Under the pieces are notes generated by a model. It did not search any database and had not been told where the DNA came from. It saw only the letters and a list, made by a program, of their open reading frames with translations. The position numbers and the translations under genes were made by a program. From CAYGVX01 sp964395545 (GTDB lineage Archaea > Thermoproteota > Bathyarchaeia > Bathyarchaeales > SOJC01), in the NCBI GenBank assembly GCA_964395545.1, contig CAYNAW010000059.1, positions 1 through 7,143 on the forward strand: a stretch of 7,143 bases of DNA, given 5' to 3'. Positions 5,586 to 7,143 of this stretch are shown here, in pieces. The stretch's first letter is position 1. The number at the start of each line of letters is the position of its first letter.

Positions 5586-7143
5586 TGTCGGCCGTTCCTG
5601 AACCGGGCCCCGAGATTATGTACGGCGTGATCGCAGCCATCGCCGCTTTTCTCACCATAAGCATTCTCCTAGGCTTTTTGATGCGCAGGAAAGCGCGGAA
5701 TTTCGAAGACTGGCTGGTGGGTCACCGAGACATCGGGCCGCTTGTCACCGGCTTTGCGCTCGTGGCGACGTACTTGAGCGGGTGGGCGATCTTTGGGAAC
5801 GCAGGGTTAGGGTATGCCTACGGGTGGTCAGGTAGTTGGCTAATCGGCACTACATGCACAATGGGGATCGCTTTAGTTCTCGTGATGGGGTACAGGATGC
5901 GGAGATACGTCGCGCTCGGCGCCCGGACGGTGCCCGAGATGCTGCGAGTACGGTTTGACAGCAAAATCGTCCAGGCCCTGGCGGGTGTCGCCATGATAGT
6001 CCTGTTGATAGTGTACTCCGTGGGGCAATACAAGGCGATGGCCACCGTGTGGACGTTGACAACCAACATCCCCTTCTACGGAAGCCTCATCGCCACGGCC
6101 ATTTTCGTCCTCCTATACTTAGTCATCGGGGGGTACACGGGCACGCAGTGGGTCGCCTGCTTCCAAGGCATCTTTATGACCATCATCGGCTGGACGATCG
6201 GCGTCGCGACGCTCATTTGGGCAGGGGGCCCGGCACAAATATCAAGTGCCATCGCCACGCAGAACTTCACCAGTCCAGGAGGAAACTCAACCCAGATCTC
6301 CCTGGGCGACTACACGTTGCCATTACCTTCGCCAGGCGGATTAGCTTTCCCCGGGGTCGATTACGTCGGCATCATAGCCACCATGCTCATGTTTCTCCTC
6401 ATGGCAACCGGGTTCCCACACAACATCGCCCGCTTTCTAGGAACCCGCAAGATTACCAAGAAGGAGTACTGGATGATGCTGCTCATAATCATCGCGGGAG
6501 GCTTGACGCCGCTCTGGATCGGGGTCACCGGCTTCGCCGCCCGAGCCGTGTGGGGCGACGCGTTGATGACGGAGCAGTATGCCCCCATGTACGGCGACTC
6601 CGCAGCCGTGTACGCAAGTATCAGCTCAGGCGGTGCCCCCCTTGCATCGCTGTTTGCGGCCAGCGTCTTCGCCGCTTCCGTGGCCACCCTTGCCGGAATG
6701 ACTATGATTATGGCGACCAACATCACGCGCGACCTCATCCACAACGCTCGTCCGCAGGCGTCGCAGCGAACCCTGCTATGGCTCACCAAGCTGATGCTCA
6801 TCCCCTTCATCGCCATACCCCTGTGGTGGACGGTCACTTCGCCGCCGCCGATTCTTTCCGAGTTTATGGCCGGCTCAGCCGTGGCCCAAGCGGGGATCTT
6901 CTTTTTCGTCGTCGGCGTGTCCATGTACTGGAGACGGGCCACAAAATGGGGCGCCATCGCCGCCACAGGCTATGGGTTGGTCATCACCATCTTCCATCCG
7001 AAGGCGTATGGAACACTAGTAGGCCTTCACCATTGGGGTTACTGGGCATTGCTGCTCATGTTGGGCTCAGCGCTGGCCTATTTCCTCGTTAGCTTGGCAA
7101 CAAAGCCTCTCCCAGAAGATAAGCTGAAAAAGCTGTTCACACG
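5585..7143 (+). CDS. sodium:solute symporter (SSS family), 3' end outside the window
   Basis: The frame stays open for 519 codons to the window edge. It encodes a multi-helix permease of the SSS (SLC5/PutP/ActP) family, which couples solute uptake to Na+ or H+ entry. Diagnostic stretches: FEDWLVGHRDIGPLVTGFAL (40-59) and TYLSGWAIFGNAGLGYAYGW (62-81), the SSS first-core helix; GGYTGTQWVACFQGIFM (182-198), matching the family 'GG..W.D.FQG' signature but without its usual Asp; GFPHNIARFLG (276-286), like the ActP-type PH..RF motif; SVATLAGMTMIMATNITRDL (365-384), the core helix 8 region; and MYWRRATKWGA (447-457). About 12-13 helices are visible, and the family usually has 13, so little is missing. 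The tail PEDKLKKLF suggests the C-terminal cytoplasmic end is near. Substrate cannot be read from sequence; acetate/monocarboxylate-type resemblance is loose. Loop 213-257 looks extracytoplasmic and holds NFT and NST sequons. Confidence 0.93.
   Translation, partial: MSAVPEPGPEIMYGVIAAIAAFLTISILLGFLMRRKARNFEDWLVGHRDIGPLVTGFALVATYLSGWAIFGNAGLGYAYGWSGSWLIGTTCTMGIALVLVMGYRMRRYVALGARTVPEMLRVRFDSKIVQALAGVAMIVLLIVYSVGQYKAMATVWTLTTNIPFYGSLIATAIFVLLYLVIGGYTGTQWVACFQGIFMTIIGWTIGVATLIWAGGPAQISSAIATQNFTSPGGNSTQISLGDYTLPLPSPGGLAFPGVDYVGIIATMLMFLLMATGFPHNIARFLGTRKITKKEYWMMLLIIIAGGLTPLWIGVTGFAARAVWGDALMTEQYAPMYGDSAAVYASISSGGAPLASLFAASVFAASVATLAGMTMIMATNITRDLIHNARPQASQRTLLWLTKLMLIPFIAIPLWWTVTSPPPILSEFMAGSAVAQAGIFFFVVGVSMYWRRATKWGAIAATGYGLVITIFHPKAYGTLVGLHHWGYWALLLMLGSALAYFLVSLATKPLPEDKLKKLFT

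Noticed and set aside
6361..6966. 201-codon minus-strand frame.
   Set aside because: Antisense to the SSS gene, low-complexity Met/Ala/Val product, no ribosome site; shadow.
6049..7092. 347-codon plus-strand frame.
   Set aside because: Product is extremely His/Arg-rich and lies wholly within the SSS permease in another frame. A shadow, despite being the longest closed frame in this part.

Overview
The window reads as archaeal chromosome, about 55-57% GC by eye, with core-type genes and no sign of mobile DNA, CRISPR or phage. Evidence for Archaea: a ribosomal protein S25e gene (absent from Bacteria), a radical SAM enzyme matching the tetraether lipid synthase (Tes) family, a TrmB-type regulator, TATA/BRE-like promoters at archaeal spacing, and GGTGA/GAGGAG ribosome binding sites. 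The gene mix fits the Thermoproteota (TACK) side, and a Bathyarchaeia-like lineage is my best guess. That lineage call is inference; no marker here settles it.

Layout from left to right. A tRNA-Ser(UGA) gene lies on the minus strand at 1-87. A plus-strand pair follows at 316-2018: a P-loop GTPase-like protein of the COG2403 / cyclic 2,3-diphosphoglycerate synthetase-like family, overlapped by 4 bp (ATGA) by a small cyclophilin-like beta-barrel protein. Only 6 bp separate this pair from a minus-strand block read right to left: tes (4410-2917), rps25e (2863-2543) and a 161-residue protein of unknown function (2510-2025). Divergent from tes, across a 71-92 bp gap, is a TrmB-family regulator (from 4482 or 4503 to 5282). 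Last comes a plus-strand transporter unit: a 57-residue two-helix membrane protein starting at TTG (5412-5585), joined by a 1-bp TGATG overlap to a sodium:solute symporter (SSS family). The symporter begins at 5585 and is still open after 519 codons at the window edge.

Functional reading. Tes builds membrane-spanning tetraether (GDGT-type) lipids. The divergent TrmB gene is well placed to control it, the transporter unit downstream, or both; the sequence does not decide. The small protein plus SSS permease looks like a two-component transporter similar in layout to YjcH/ActP, but with a different small protein. The GTPase and cyclophilin-like pair are probably translated together, and their joint role is unknown. 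Every protein gene except the 161-residue one can be placed in a family or given a structural description. No defence or mobile system was found. The points most worth following are the tes-TrmB arrangement, the small-subunit/SSS pair, and the GTPase/cyclophilin-like pair.
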